From positions 211,983-275,982 of the forward strand of contig NZ_SCIN01000004.1 of NCBI RefSeq assembly GCF_004101245.1: 64,000 nt of DNA, written 5' to 3'. Numbering within the stretch: the first letter of the stretch is position 1; the number at the start of each line of letters is the position of its first letter. The notes under the pieces are model-generated. The model was not told the DNA's origin and made no database searches. It worked only from the letters and a program-made list of their open reading frames with translations. Source of the DNA: Sphingomonas sp. UV9 (lineage in GTDB: Bacteria; Pseudomonadota; Alphaproteobacteria; Sphingomonadales; Sphingomonadaceae). The position numbers and the translations under genes are program-made. This document shows, in pieces, positions 24,497 through 33,396 of this stretch.

Positions 24497-26437
24497 ATGA
24501 TGAAGAGCCAACTCAATCCACGCGTGTTCTGGGGCGCGTCCGCTATCATTGCCTTGCTCCTGGCGACGACGCTCGCGATGCCGGGTACCGCAGACGCCGC
24601 TTTCAAGGCGGCGCAAAGCTGGACGATCGACACCTTTGGGTGGTTCTACATCGCATCGGTGGCCGTGTTCCTGGTGGTGGTGCTAACACTGGGCTTCGGG
24701 CCGGCAGGCAAGCTGAAGCTCGGACCGGACGATTCCGAACCCGATTTCCCGTATCTGTCGTGGCTTGCGATGCTCTTCGCCGCCGGCATGGGCATCGGGC
24801 TCATGTATTTCGCCGTGGCCGAACCTATCCAGCATTACATCTCGCCCCCAGAGGCCAAGAGCGGCACCATTCTCGCCGCGCGCGAGGCGATGGCGATCAC
24901 CTTTCACCATTACGGCGTACACGCCTGGGCGATCTATGCGCTGGTGGGGCTGAGTCTGGCCTATTTCACCTATCGCAAGGGCATGCCGCTGACGTTGCGG
25001 TCGGGCCTGTCGCCGATCCTGGGCAAGCGCATCAACGGTCCGCTCGGCGACGCGATCGACATCTTTGCGGTGTGCGGAACGGTCTTCGGCGTCTCCACGT
25101 CCCTCGGCTTTGGTGTCTCACAGATGACCGCAGGCCTCGCGTATAATTACGGCCTTCCCGATACGATCACGACCAAGATCATCGTGATCGTGCTCGTCAT
25201 GGGGGCTGCCACGCTGTCAGTGCTGAGTGGCGCAGACCGCGGCATTCGGCGCCTGTCGGAGCTCAACCTGACGGTCGCCGTGCTGCTGATGCTGTTCGTC
25301 ATGGCGGTCGGCCCGACGCTGTTTCTGCTGCGCGCGCTGGTCCAGAACTTCGGTCTGTACCTCGATCATTTCGTGATGCGCACCTTCACCCTTTATGCCT
25401 ACGAACCACGCGCGTGGATGGCGGACTGGACCTTGTTCTACTGGGCGTGGTGGATCGCATGGTCGCCCTTCGTCGGTATGTTCATCGCCCGTATTTCGCG
25501 CGGGCGAACGATCCGTGAGTTCGTCATCGGCGTTCTGTTCGTCCCCACCGCTTTCACCTTCCTGTGGATGACGGTCTTCGGCAACACCGCCATTGCGCTG
25601 GATCTGGGCCCCGCGGCGGGCGGGATCGCGGATGCGGTGCAGGCGGACCTGTCCACGGCCCTGTTCAAGTTTCTGGAATATCTGCCGGCCGCAGGCGTTA
25701 CCTCGACACTCGCGATCGCACTGGTTGCGATCTTCTTCATCACCTCTGCGGATTCGGGCGCACTCGTGATCGACACGCTGGCATCCGGGGGCGCTGAGGA
25801 GACGCCGCGCTGGCAGCGGGTCTATTGGTGCGTGCTCCTGGGCGTCACGGCCACGTTGTTGCTGGTGGCGGGCGGGCTTGGCGCGCTGCAAGCCGCGACG
25901 CTGCTCGCAGCGCTGCCCTTCTGCTTCATCATGCTGATGCTGGCGATCGGTCTGGTGCGCCAGACCAATGCCGACCTGGCCGGCATAACGCTTGGCGACG
26001 ACGCGCCCGCCATCAGCGAACGGATCAAGCGATTGCTGGTCCCGGCCCGCCGTACCGACATCATCGAACAAATGGTGCGTAACGGCGAACCGGCGCTCAA
26101 GTCGGTCTATGATGCCATGCAGGCAGAAGGCTGGACGGCCAACGCGCTCACGGTCGAGGAGGGCCTCATCGTGCTGACGGTCGGCAGTGATGATGCCAGT
26201 TCGTTCGTCTACCGGCTGGCGCCACGCGCCCGGCCACTGGCAGCCTATACCGCATTGGAGGCGCCGGAAGCCCGTCGCAGCATGGCGTGGACATTGGCAG
26301 CGCAGGCGAACCGCGAAACCAAGTTTCGCGACCTGACTGGCTTCTCTGCTGATCAGATTGCCAGCGACGTGCTGACCCAACTCGAACGATGGCGCCTTGC
26401 TGGAGCCTTGGGTGCTGCTAACGGCATAGGTAGCTAA
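24497..26437 (+). CDS. betT: BCCT-family transporter, probably choline/betaine (BetT-like)
   Basis: 646 residues with about 12 membrane helices. BCCT carriers import quaternary amines such as choline, betaine or carnitine, driven by protons or sodium. The signature regions are GMGIGLMYFAVAEPIQH and WTLFYWAWWIAWSPFVGMFI, the second giving the tryptophan box that forms the substrate site, followed by IARISRGRTIREF. A long cytoplasmic tail (about 140 residues) ends with TKFRDLTGFSADQIASDVL, a layout like BetT rather than short-tailed carriers; substrate assignment is therefore inference. ATG 24,497 is preceded by AAAGGCG. No betaine synthesis genes (betAB) are nearby. Confidence 0.9.
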   Translation: MMKSQLNPRVFWGASAIIALLLATTLAMPGTADAAFKAAQSWTIDTFGWFYIASVAVFLVVVLTLGFGPAGKLKLGPDDSEPDFPYLSWLAMLFAAGMGIGLMYFAVAEPIQHYISPPEAKSGTILAAREAMAITFHHYGVHAWAIYALVGLSLAYFTYRKGMPLTLRSGLSPILGKRINGPLGDAIDIFAVCGTVFGVSTSLGFGVSQMTAGLAYNYGLPDTITTKIIVIVLVMGAATLSVLSGADRGIRRLSELNLTVAVLLMLFVMAVGPTLFLLRALVQNFGLYLDHFVMRTFTLYAYEPRAWMADWTLFYWAWWIAWSPFVGMFIARISRGRTIREFVIGVLFVPTAFTFLWMTVFGNTAIALDLGPAAGGIADAVQADLSTALFKFLEYLPAAGVTSTLAIALVAIFFITSADSGALVIDTLASGGAEETPRWQRVYWCVLLGVTATLLLVAGGLGALQAATLLAALPFCFIMLMLAIGLVRQTNADLAGITLGDDAPAISERIKRLLVPARRTDIIEQMVRNGEPALKSVYDAMQAEGWTANALTVEEGLIVLTVGSDDASSFVYRLAPRARPLAAYTALEAPEARRSMAWTLAAQANRETKFRDLTGFSADQIASDVLTQLERWRLAGALGAANGIGS

Positions 26438-26718
26438 GTACTAAGCTTCGCACCGCAGCTGCATGCCCGTTCGCTGGACAGCTTAACAGTCGCAGATGTC
26501 CGGGGCGATAGTTGGCGGCTTCGATGTACATCCGCGACACCCAATACCCGACCCTCCGCTATGACCGGCTGGAGTTTTACCGCAATAAAGCCGGAAACGG
26601 GGCGCTTCGATTAAACAGTCCCGGCCCGATAGAGATGAACGAACGGCTGGTTTCGGCGAACTGCCAATCAGTCGGGAATGGCCGAAAATGGGTCGATCCT
26701 GTCAGGCCAAGTCTAAAT

Positions 26719-27294
26719 TTATGGCTTCTGCGCTGCCTTGTCAGGTTGGAGTAAATGAACGGCAGTTTCGCGAAGGTGAATCCCAAATCTTTGGTCATAG
26801 CTGAACCACGCACCGGTGATCAGCATTGCCCAAAATACACTGAACAGCGAGCCGACAAGAAAGTTTTCCGCGAGGAGTTTAGTATCAAGCTCTTTGAACC
26901 GAGCGACTGCCTCCAATGCGATGACTGCGGCAAGAACCTCCCGACTGTGTGCGGTGATGCCGATCGCAAGGATGAGACGTTCTTGCCATCCGATAATACG
27001 GCCGGCTGAATAGGCCTCTTCGGGCGTCGCGGCCATCGCTTCCTTCATCCCCGTCAGCGATAACAGACTGCGGCACGCCCCATTGCCGACCCCAGTGAGC
27101 AGCCATAGGGCAAGTCCAGAGTAAACGGCGCAATGAAGGTACCTTCCGATCCTGAAACATGAACAAATGATTGGTTTCAGCGAGCTGATAGGATGCCCTG
27201 AGCGTCGCCCTCTGGGTCTTTGCGGGTTCGATGCGAAGGCGTCGCCGAGCTCGGCGTCTACCTCGCGGGCGCGGCTTTGATAAACTCGATTCAC
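26719..27294 (-). CDS. small membrane protein, DUF3307-like tail; start uncertain
   Basis: Up to 191 residues. The second half is convincing: AGRIIGWQERLILAIG, then ALEAVARFKELDTKLLAENFLVGSLFSVFWAML, a two-helix pattern I associate with the C-terminal part of DUF3307-type membrane proteins (RFKELDD...AEYFLVGT in that family). The N-terminal 40 residues look non-coding, so the true start is inside; ATG 27,048 would leave only the conserved part, suggesting the gene may be a truncated remnant. It is alone between the transporter and the sugar dehydrogenase. Confidence 0.5.
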   Translation of the reverse strand: MNRVYQSRAREVDAELGDAFASNPQRPRGRRSGHPISSLKPIICSCFRIGRYLHCAVYSGLALWLLTGVGNGACRSLLSLTGMKEAMAATPEEAYSAGRIIGWQERLILAIGITAHSREVLAAVIALEAVARFKELDTKLLAENFLVGSLFSVFWAMLITGAWFSYDQRFGIHLRETAVHLLQPDKAAQKP

Positions 27295-27376
27295 AACGTC
27301 ATGGCAGTGCGCATGCTCTGCGTGCCAGTGACGCTCGACGCGCTGCTCGGCGAGCTGCCCGCGATCTAGCGGTTGC

Positions 27377-27404
27377 CCCTCCCCGAACTGCCAATCGGGG
27401 AGGG
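27377..27404 (-). terminator. hairpin after the sugar dehydrogenase gene
   Basis: CCCTCCCCGA (27,377-27,386) pairs perfectly with TCGGGGAGGG (27,395-27,404) over an 8-nt loop. It begins 10 bp past the minus-strand stop at 27,414. There is no strong T-run on the minus strand, so it may act with Rho or simply protect the 3' end. Confidence 0.55.
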
Positions 27405-27413
27405 TTGAGACAT

Positions 27414-28733
27414 TTATCGCGACGCCGTCTTCGCTACCGGGGAGACCCGCCAGATCGTGTTCGACAGGTCGTCGGCGACGTACAGCGCGGTGCGCGATCC
27501 GTCGAACGTCACGCCCACCGGCCGGCCGCGTGCCTTGCCGTCAACCAGGAAGCCGGTGACGAAGTCCTGCTTGGCGCCTGCCGGACGGCCGGCACGGAAC
27601 GGCACCCAGCTGACCTTGTAGCCGGAAAAATCGGGCCGGTTCCAGCTGCCGTGCTGACCGACAAACGCCCCCTCGCGATACTGGCCGCCCATGCCCTGGC
27701 CGCTCGCGAAGGTCAGTCCCAGCGCGGCGACATGCGCGCCAAGCGCATAATCGGGCGCGATCGCGCGCGCGACCATGCCCGCATTTTGCGGCCGCGGACG
27801 CGGATCAACGTTCTTGCCCCAGTAGCTCCACGGCCAACCGTAGAAGGCGCCGGGCTGCACCGATGTCAGATAGTCGGGCACCAGCCGCGCGCCAATCTCG
27901 TCGCGCTCGTTCGCAACCGCCCACAGGCCGCGCGTCCAAGGATTGATCGCCAGCGCGGTTGGATTGCGGATGCCGGTGGCGTAGGTGCGGTGCGCGCCAC
28001 TGGCGGGATCGATCTCCCACACCATTGCGCGGTCGCCCTCGATCTCCATGCCGCGCTCGCCGACGTTGCTGTTCGAGCCGATGCCCACGTACAGCCGCTG
28101 CCCGTCGGCGCTCGCGGTCAGCGACTTGGTCCAGTGATGGTTGACCTGGCCGGGCAGCTTGGTGACCTCGACCCCGGTCGAGCGCGGGATCGCGGTTTGG
28201 CCGGTGATGTAAGGGAATCGCAGCAGCGCGCCCTGTTCGGCAACGTACAGATTGCCGCCAACCAGCGCGAGCCCGTAGGGCGCGTCGAGCCCGTCGATGA
28301 ACACGGTTTGCGCCTCCGGCCGGCCGTCACCATTGGCGTCGCGCAGCAGCGTTAGCCGGTCGCCGCCCTCGACGCTCGTGTTGCCGAGCCCCTTGATATA
28401 GCCGGCGATCACGTCCTTTGGGCGAAGCTTGGGTGCATTGCCGCCGCGCCCCTCGGCTACCAGCAGGTCGCCGTTCGGCAGCACAAGCATCTGCCGTGGG
28501 ATGCGCAGGTCGGTCGCGAAGGGGACGATGCGGAAGCCGGCCGGCACGGTCGGCACCGCGTCGCCCCAGCCGGTCGGTCGCGCAACCTTGATGGTCGGGA
28601 CCAGATGCTGGCGAATATCCGGCAATTGGGGCTCGGGCCCGGTATCCCGGACGTTCGGTGGGCCGCCACAGGCAGCGAGGACGAGCGACAGCGCGGCGGC
28701 GGTCGCCGCGGCGACGGCGCGGGCGACGGTCAT
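27414..28733 (-). CDS. PQQ-dependent sugar dehydrogenase-type lipoprotein
   Basis: 439 residues. A signal peptide ends in the lipobox LVLAACGG, so the protein should be an exported lipoprotein. The rest is a six-bladed propeller of the soluble aldose / sorbosone dehydrogenase family, which oxidises sugars or aldehydes with pyrroloquinoline quinone. Typical stretches are FRIVPFATDLRIPRQMLVL, GLDAPYGLALVGGNLYVAE, NHHWTKSL with the catalytic-region His, GIRNPTALAINPWT, PGAFYGWPWSYWGK and GQHGSWNRP. The ATG overlaps the stop of the DUF2231 gene upstream, so the pair is translationally coupled; the membrane protein may anchor or accept electrons. Confidence 0.92.
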   Translation of the reverse strand: MTVARAVAAATAAALSLVLAACGGPPNVRDTGPEPQLPDIRQHLVPTIKVARPTGWGDAVPTVPAGFRIVPFATDLRIPRQMLVLPNGDLLVAEGRGGNAPKLRPKDVIAGYIKGLGNTSVEGGDRLTLLRDANGDGRPEAQTVFIDGLDAPYGLALVGGNLYVAEQGALLRFPYITGQTAIPRSTGVEVTKLPGQVNHHWTKSLTASADGQRLYVGIGSNSNVGERGMEIEGDRAMVWEIDPASGAHRTYATGIRNPTALAINPWTRGLWAVANERDEIGARLVPDYLTSVQPGAFYGWPWSYWGKNVDPRPRPQNAGMVARAIAPDYALGAHVAALGLTFASGQGMGGQYREGAFVGQHGSWNRPDFSGYKVSWVPFRAGRPAGAKQDFVTGFLVDGKARGRPVGVTFDGSRTALYVADDLSNTIWRVSPVAKTASR

Positions 28734-29158
28734 GCGTGGTCTCCGCGGGCGATGGTCGAGAACGTCATCCATCCCGCCGCGATCGCGAGGATGGTGCAGC
28801 TGAGCGACAGGAACAGGCCGCCGAACTCCACCGAACTCCACGCATCCTGGCTGTGCTTGAACGCGTCGATCAGCCCCAGCACCCACATGCCAGCTGTCAA
28901 TCCGACATAGGTGAAGGCCGCACGCGCACTCGCCGTCTTCCGCCGCTGGATCGCGCCGACGATGGCGAAAACCACGACAGGCGCGCCGAACACCAACGCG
29001 CCGGTGATCGCCCACTGGGCGAAGTTCGTCCACTGGATTTCGGCGGTGTTGAGATAGGTGACGTCCGCCATCGCCGCGGTCGAGAACAGCGCGATGGGGA
29101 AGCTCAACAGGATCGCATGAATCGGCACCAAGATGGGCGCAGCGCGGGAAGGCGGCAT
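28730..29158 (-). CDS. DUF2231 membrane protein
   Basis: 142 residues with four predicted membrane helices. The start PILVPIHAILLSFPIALFST is the hallmark of DUF2231, with a His that may bind haem or metal, and the second half has GLTAGMWVLGLIDAF. Proteins of this type often accompany PQQ sugar dehydrogenases and c-type cytochromes in proteobacteria and are thought to serve in membrane electron transfer. Its last codons overlap the dehydrogenase ATG by 4 bp. I start at ATG 29,158 (MPPSRAAP); 14 more in-frame residues upstream are possible. Confidence 0.88.
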   Translation of the reverse strand: MPPSRAAPILVPIHAILLSFPIALFSTAAMADVTYLNTAEIQWTNFAQWAITGALVFGAPVVVFAIVGAIQRRKTASARAAFTYVGLTAGMWVLGLIDAFKHSQDAWSSVEFGGLFLSLSCTILAIAAGWMTFSTIARGDHA

Positions 29159-29511
29159 GGGATCCTCCGAGAACAGTCCGAAACGGAACGGTTCTGGCAC
29201 AATGCCGCACGATCTGAATGGTTGCTTCGATCGATAACTCTCGGGTCAATGAAGTGGGAAGCGTCTCCGCGTGTCTCCCGATCGGCGTTAGCCAATGCGC
29301 TAGCGATGTTGTCGACGTTACGCGAGCTCGGGAAGATTTCTGCCGATGCTATGAAAGCTACTGCCCGTCTCGGCCCGAGCGTCCGACATGCGGCTAGTCA
29401 AGATCTCTACAAGACGCTCTCGGCAGCGACCCGATCAAGGCATAGTTTGTGCGGGCGCATGCGTCGAGGGCTATCCGGCGGCCAGTGTTACTCGCCCCAC
29501 ATTTTTAAAGA
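29159..29511. other. 353-bp stretch, promoter side of the sugar dehydrogenase operon
   Basis: No supported gene. The right half is adjacent to a decayed gene at 29,512. The left half should hold the promoter of the DUF2231/dehydrogenase operon, but I cannot identify -35/-10 elements with confidence. Confidence 0.4.
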
Positions 29512-29805
29512 TTAATGAATGTCCGAAGCTGGTAAGCTACGGGACTTGTGTATCTTATTGGCGATCCACTGGTAGGTCGGGTCCAGTCGGCCGTCCTTGC
29601 GACCCCGCAGGCGAAGCAGGCAGCGCAGCACGTCAAGGCCAATCCCCTCGAGGGCACCGTTGCGCTTACAAGGCAGCTTGGTTTCATGCTCGAACGCTTC
29701 GGCCGCGCGCATGCGCGCGTTATGTTCGTTCTTTGGAAACGTGTTGTGCGTGCGCCATAGCGAAACCTCGGCACCACCAGCGTTCTTACTGTGCCGACGA
29801 ACGTG
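29512..29805 (-). pseudogene. remnant of a helix-turn-helix / plasmid replication-type protein
   Basis: The minus frame reads VRRHSKNAGGAEVSLWRTH, TFPKNEHNARMRAAEAFEHETKL and GIGLDVLRCLLRLRGRKDGR, then LDPTYQWIANKI before degenerating and stopping. This is the front and first helix-turn-helix of a family I know from sphingomonad plasmids and chromosomes. In full proteins the motif continues with a second recognition helix and a further domain, which are missing here. No start codon fits. It looks like a 3'-truncated fossil from a plasmid or integrated element. Confidence 0.5.
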
Positions 29806-29892
29806 CGAGTTTGAGCGTGCTCGGTCGCGGACGCCTGTTGTAATTTCGCTAAACGAGCGAGCGATATTGCTCGCGCCGGAGGGTGTGCGGTT

Positions 29893-30128
29893 GAACGTGG
29901 CGGCGGGCAGCCGAGCTCGACATCGCGATCCTCGATGTCGTGCGGATCAACTATGGCGCGACCGACGACCAGGTGATGCAATCCGCCGCCCGCGCGGTCG
30001 GCTTCAAGTCGACGAGCAGCCAGCTCCGCGAGCTGCTGGCGGACGTGATCGCCGCGGCGATCAAGCGCGGGCGGCTGACGCGGCAAAGCGGCATGCTCGT
30101 CCTCGGGCCGGAAGCGCCCGGCGCCTAG
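29893..30128 (+). pseudogene. C-terminal remnant of a larger protein
   Basis: A 78-codon frame, bounded by TGA upstream, encodes ELDIAILDVVRINYGAT, an Arg/Ala helix and LLADVIAAAIKRGRL followed by a short terminal strand. This looks like the winged-helix tail found at the end of some large helicase/nuclease proteins. There is no start codon with a ribosome-binding site, so it is probably the leftover 3' end of such a gene. It lies back to back with another remnant at 29,512, marking a rearranged spot. Confidence 0.4.
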
Positions 30129-30250
30129 CGATCGGCCACGGCGTTCTGGCCGATCGAGCAAGGCCGCGTCGCTCTCCTCAGTGGCCGAGGCTGCGATCCG
30201 GCACGCGCTAACCAATTGTAAACGCTAGGCCGCTAAAATTTCCGTACGTC

Positions 30251-30267
30251 CAGGGACGAAGTCCCTG
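30251..30267 (+). promoter_or_regulatory. leader hairpin before the aspartic protease
   Basis: CAGGGAC, a GAA loop and GTCCCTG form a perfect 7-bp stem 21 nt before the ATG of the next gene, just ahead of its purine-rich ribosome-binding region GAGGAAAAGAGGAAGG. It may stabilise the leader or tune translation; no known riboswitch class is evident. Confidence 0.35.
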
Positions 30268-30288
30268 AGCGAGGAAAAGAGGAAGGCC

Positions 30289-31101
30289 ATGCCTGCCAGA
30301 GCCCGTGTCCGCGCCGTCGCTACCGCGATCGCCTTGGCGTGCGCGCTTTCCGCGACACCTGTTGCCGCGCAGGTCAGCGTGGATATCGGGGGGCAGAGGC
30401 AGGACGTTCCCGCCAACACCGTGCGTACCGTCACCACGCTCAACGGGCGTACGCGGATCGTCGACGCCGCATGGCCCGGCGGCGAGGCGACGCCGGGCAT
30501 GGCGTCGATCACCACCACCGAGACCATCGACGAGGATGAGGAGGGCCGCGTTCTGTCGCGCTCCGTCGTCACCCGCATCGAGCCGCAGCGCGCGATGGTC
30601 GCCGTCGTGGCCTACACGCCGCCGTCCCCGCCGGCGCCGCCACCTGCACCCCGCCTCGAGATCGACCCGGCGGACCTCGAAGAGCCGGTCGCGATCGGAA
30701 CGCCACAGGTCCTGCGCATCACCCGCGATTCGTGGGGCGGGCACTTCGTCGCGCCGATGATCATAAACGGCGTCCGCGTCCGTGCCATCATCGACACCGG
30801 CGCGGCCTACAGCATCCTGTCGGTGGAGGACGCACACGCGACCGGTGCCGACCGCGCCGTGCAGCGCGAGGAAACCGCGGTCGGCATCGGTGGCTACACG
30901 CAGCTCAGCGTCGCGCGCGTCGCATCGGTCGAGATCGGCGGGCAGAGCCTTGGCCGCATGACGATGCGGATCGGCCAGCCCGGCATCCCCTATACGCTGC
31001 TCGGACAGACCGAGATCGCGCGGCTGGGACGCGTCACGATCGAGGACGGCGTGATGACGATCACGCCGCGCGGGGCGCCGACTGAGGTTGCCGGGCGCTA
31101 G
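30289..31101 (+). CDS. periplasmic retropepsin-like aspartic protease
   Basis: 270 residues. A signal peptide (AIALACALSATPVAAQ) leads to a region of about 90 residues with a Pro-rich hinge (PPSPPAPPPAP), then a single retropepsin-fold domain. The active-site motif is IIDTGAAYSIL (Asp in DTGA), with the second conserved strand YTLLGQTEIARLG. Such single-domain proteases work as dimers; related TIGR02281-type proteins occur in many alphaproteobacteria with unknown substrates. ATG 30,289 has a strong GAGGAAAAGAGGAAGG leader. It is a single-gene unit. Confidence 0.88.
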   Translation: MPARARVRAVATAIALACALSATPVAAQVSVDIGGQRQDVPANTVRTVTTLNGRTRIVDAAWPGGEATPGMASITTTETIDEDEEGRVLSRSVVTRIEPQRAMVAVVAYTPPSPPAPPPAPRLEIDPADLEEPVAIGTPQVLRITRDSWGGHFVAPMIINGVRVRAIIDTGAAYSILSVEDAHATGADRAVQREETAVGIGGYTQLSVARVASVEIGGQSLGRMTMRIGQPGIPYTLLGQTEIARLGRVTIEDGVMTITPRGAPTEVAGR

Positions 31102-31223
31102 GTCCGGCGACCGATCGATGCCGTGGTGAGATAACGGTCGGTCCTCCGCGCGAAACTCGGCGACAGGCGACCCCCGTAATTTCCGGCGCAAGGCTTCTGG
31201 CGCCAGGCTTCCACCGTTAGGTG

Positions 31224-32189
31224 CTACGCCGCGCGGCGCAGCGTGTAGCGGCCGTTTTCGACGGCGGCGTGGCCGAGGCGGACGAGCGCGGCGAGCGTGG
31301 CGGCGACCTGATCATAAGGTGCGCAACCACGCCAGATCGGGATTGCATCGCTGACCGTCTCGAAGTCGAGCCAGATCCGTGGATAAGCCCATGGTGCCAT
31401 CGCAGCGGCTGCGCCCATGGGATCGTGATCGGTGACTCCCGTGACGGTCGCACCGTGTATCCTGCGATGCATGTCAGAGCTCAGGGCCGCTGGATCGATC
31501 AGCGTGAGGTCTTCGATACCTTCGGCCAGGAACCGTTCACCCGCACCCCGCGGTAAAAGCGTCACCGGCCATTTGGGACCAGTCGGATGATCCTTTTCGC
31601 AATAGGCTGCGAACGCGCACGCAAAGGGTTTCGTGCATTGATCGCCCATAGGTACGTCGGGTTCGGGACCTGCCATCGCTTCCCGTGCGGCGGCGGCAAT
31701 CGTCTCGCGGTTGGCAACCGCTTCGAAAAGCCTGCTCGTCAAATCGACATCAGCGAACAGCCCAACGTGGTCGTGGGGCTGGTCGAGCACAAACTCTCTG
31801 TCGATATGGCGGATCGACACTGCCGTGATGACGACGCCGGCTCCACGCGCGACCCATAGCTTCGTTGCGAGCGCGGCTTCGTGTTCGGGCTTCGCTTTCG
31901 TCGAGCTTTTCACTTCAACGATCTGCCACCCCGCCTCATGGGGTTCGAGCAGGTCAATACGGACCTGGACGCCCAGGTATTCGAATTGCGCTCCGATTAC
32001 GGGGCCGTCATGCCCACTCGCTAAGAGCGCGAGCGTGACGGCGGGTGGGGTGGTGGTGGAGGTCGGGTCGGGCTGGATCCGCACGGCGCCCACACGTTGG
32101 CTATACACCAGCTCGCGCACCGCCTGGCTGGTCGCAAGCCGCGCACCTGCATCAGGCTCGGCTCCGGCAGCCTCGCTTCGATGTGTCAT
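31224..32189 (-). CDS. DUF2779-type protein with internal loss of its RNase H-like domain
   Basis: 321 residues. The N-terminal half is a PD-(D/E)XK nuclease-like domain: IDLLEPHEAGWQIVEVKSSTK gives D, E and K. A CXXXXCXXXXXXC-like cluster (QCTKPFACAFAAYC) follows. The second domain should be an RNase H/exonuclease-fold DUF2779 region; it starts correctly with IWLDFETVSDAIPIWRG and then breaks off after CAPYDQ. The last 27 residues, VAATLAALVRLGHAAVENG, look like a different helical tail. Family members usually exceed 450 residues, so an in-frame deletion has removed most of the catalytic domain. The start at 32,189 fits divergence from the stress gene. Confidence 0.7.
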   Translation of the reverse strand: MTHRSEAAGAEPDAGARLATSQAVRELVYSQRVGAVRIQPDPTSTTTPPAVTLALLASGHDGPVIGAQFEYLGVQVRIDLLEPHEAGWQIVEVKSSTKAKPEHEAALATKLWVARGAGVVITAVSIRHIDREFVLDQPHDHVGLFADVDLTSRLFEAVANRETIAAAAREAMAGPEPDVPMGDQCTKPFACAFAAYCEKDHPTGPKWPVTLLPRGAGERFLAEGIEDLTLIDPAALSSDMHRRIHGATVTGVTDHDPMGAAAAMAPWAYPRIWLDFETVSDAIPIWRGCAPYDQVAATLAALVRLGHAAVENGRYTLRRAA

Positions 32190-32314
32190 CAGCCAAGCTC
32201 GTTTTGCACACTGTTCGAGGTTACCGCGGCGCTAACCCTCAATCTACGGAACGATAGGCCTTCGAAGCTGCTTCTACGCTCATCTGCAACCCCCGTCTTC
32301 GACTGGATCTGACG

Positions 32315-32833
32315 ATGAGCACGAACCTGGTATCCGCGGTTTTCGATAATCATGCCGAGGCAGAGCGCGCCGTGTCCGAGCTTCGCGCCGCCGGTGTAGA
32401 CGACAGCGCCATTTCTATCGTTGCTCAGCACGACGGCAAGAATACGACCACGGACGGGAACGGCGACACCCAGGAGTTTGTCGGTAAGGTGGCAGCCGGC
32501 GCTGGTATCGGCACCCTGCTAGGTATCGCGGCCTTGGCCATTCCTGGCGTCGGTCCTCTGGTTGCCGCTGGCGCGATCGCGTCCGCTGCTATCCCAGCTG
32601 CGGCAGTCACCGGCGCCGCACTTGGTGGCGCTGTCGGGGGTCTAGAAAAGGTGATGACCGATCACGGCGTCAGCCGAGTCGACGCTAGCTACTATGAAGG
32701 CCGCATCAACGAGGGAGGCGTGTTCGTCTCTGTTGATACCGGCGCCTCTGGAGTTAGTCCTGAAGACGCTGCCGATGTCCTGTATCGATCGGGCGGACAC
32801 ACCGCGACGCGGGCGAAGGTCGCGGTAGCGTAA
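32315..32833 (+). CDS. general stress protein 17M-like (YflT domain)
   Basis: 172 residues. The first 45 residues carry a YflT/GSP17M-like beta-alpha unit (VSAVFDNHAEAERAVSELRAAGV). A Gly/Ala-rich hydrophobic hairpin (GAGIGTLLGIAALAIPGVGP and AIASAAIPAAAVTGAALGGA) probably inserts into the membrane. A second beta-alpha unit ends with VDTGASGVSPEDAADVLYRSG. Relatives are induced by general stress, often by the alphaproteobacterial EcfG system; I could not point to an EcfG promoter here. A hairpin follows the stop. Confidence 0.85.
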   Translation: MSTNLVSAVFDNHAEAERAVSELRAAGVDDSAISIVAQHDGKNTTTDGNGDTQEFVGKVAAGAGIGTLLGIAALAIPGVGPLVAAGAIASAAIPAAAVTGAALGGAVGGLEKVMTDHGVSRVDASYYEGRINEGGVFVSVDTGASGVSPEDAADVLYRSGGHTATRAKVAVA

Positions 32834-32859
32834 TCGCAACGGTACAGGGCAGATTTAAC

Positions 32860-32887
32860 GGGGGCGTTTCAGTTTCGGAACGCCCCT
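32860..32887 (+). terminator. hairpin after the stress protein gene
   Basis: GGGGGCGTTTC pairs with GGAACGCCCCT (one mismatch) over a 6-nt loop and is followed by a short AT stretch, TATA. It stands 27 bp past the stop and fits an intrinsic terminator. Confidence 0.6.
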
Positions 32888-33209
32888 ATAGCTTGAGCGC
32901 GAGAGCCCTTGGGCCTACCCTATCTCACAACGTTAAGCCGACCCATGACTTACTGGCACTCGCCCATCTGCTACTGCCGCCAGTACCGATCCCACCTAAC
33001 GGCCGCCCCCTGACGCGCAAGAAAGTGGGCAACCGTCTGGCAACGTGCATTGGGCCACGACACGACTGTAGTTTTTACCGGTTCGGCACCTGGACTGCGG
33101 TGACGGCGTCGCAGGGGTCGAAGCGCGAGAGGAAGATGCGGTCTGAGATACGGTCGGCGGGGTGGACAACCGACATTGCGCAGATGCCGACCCTTCGGGC
33201 CTAGAGATC
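32888..33209. other. 322-bp stretch without a supported gene
   Basis: Overlapping short frames on both strands show no recognisable protein. It lies between two convergent units (the stress protein and the SRAP group) and may just be spacer. Confidence 0.45.
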
Positions 33210-33386
33210 TTACTGCTTTGGCGCGTCCGTGATTGCATCGACTGCGGCGGCAACGCGGCGCCAATCCCCGGGTGCGGCCGTATCCTGGAGCAGATCGACA
33301 AATCGGCCGACAAACAGGTCGTCATGGTCGTTGCCGAACTGCGCGACGATATTGCCGGCCATCTCCCAAACTTCGCGCTCGGTCAT
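33210..33386 (-). CDS. small hypothetical protein, DUF6961-like
   Basis: 58 residues from ATG 33,386. It reads MTEREVWEMAGNIVAQFG, then FVGRFVDLLQDTAAPGDW and a short helix with VAAAVDAI. The layout (W in the first helix, a middle helix, then GDxxxW) matches a short sphingomonad family I associate with DUF6961, function unknown. It starts 10 bp after the SRAP stop, same strand, so it belongs to that operon. Confidence 0.6.
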   Translation of the reverse strand: MTEREVWEMAGNIVAQFGNDHDDLFVGRFVDLLQDTAAPGDWRRVAAAVDAITDAPKQ

Positions 33387-33396
33387 TCTGACCGCG

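Noticed and set aside
25217..26380. Minus-strand open frame of 387 codons
   Set aside because: Opposite the BCCT transporter; composed of Arg/Gln/His-rich noise.
27231..28355. Plus-strand open frame of 374 codons
   Set aside because: Opposite the sugar dehydrogenase and low in hydrophobic cores; antisense shadow.
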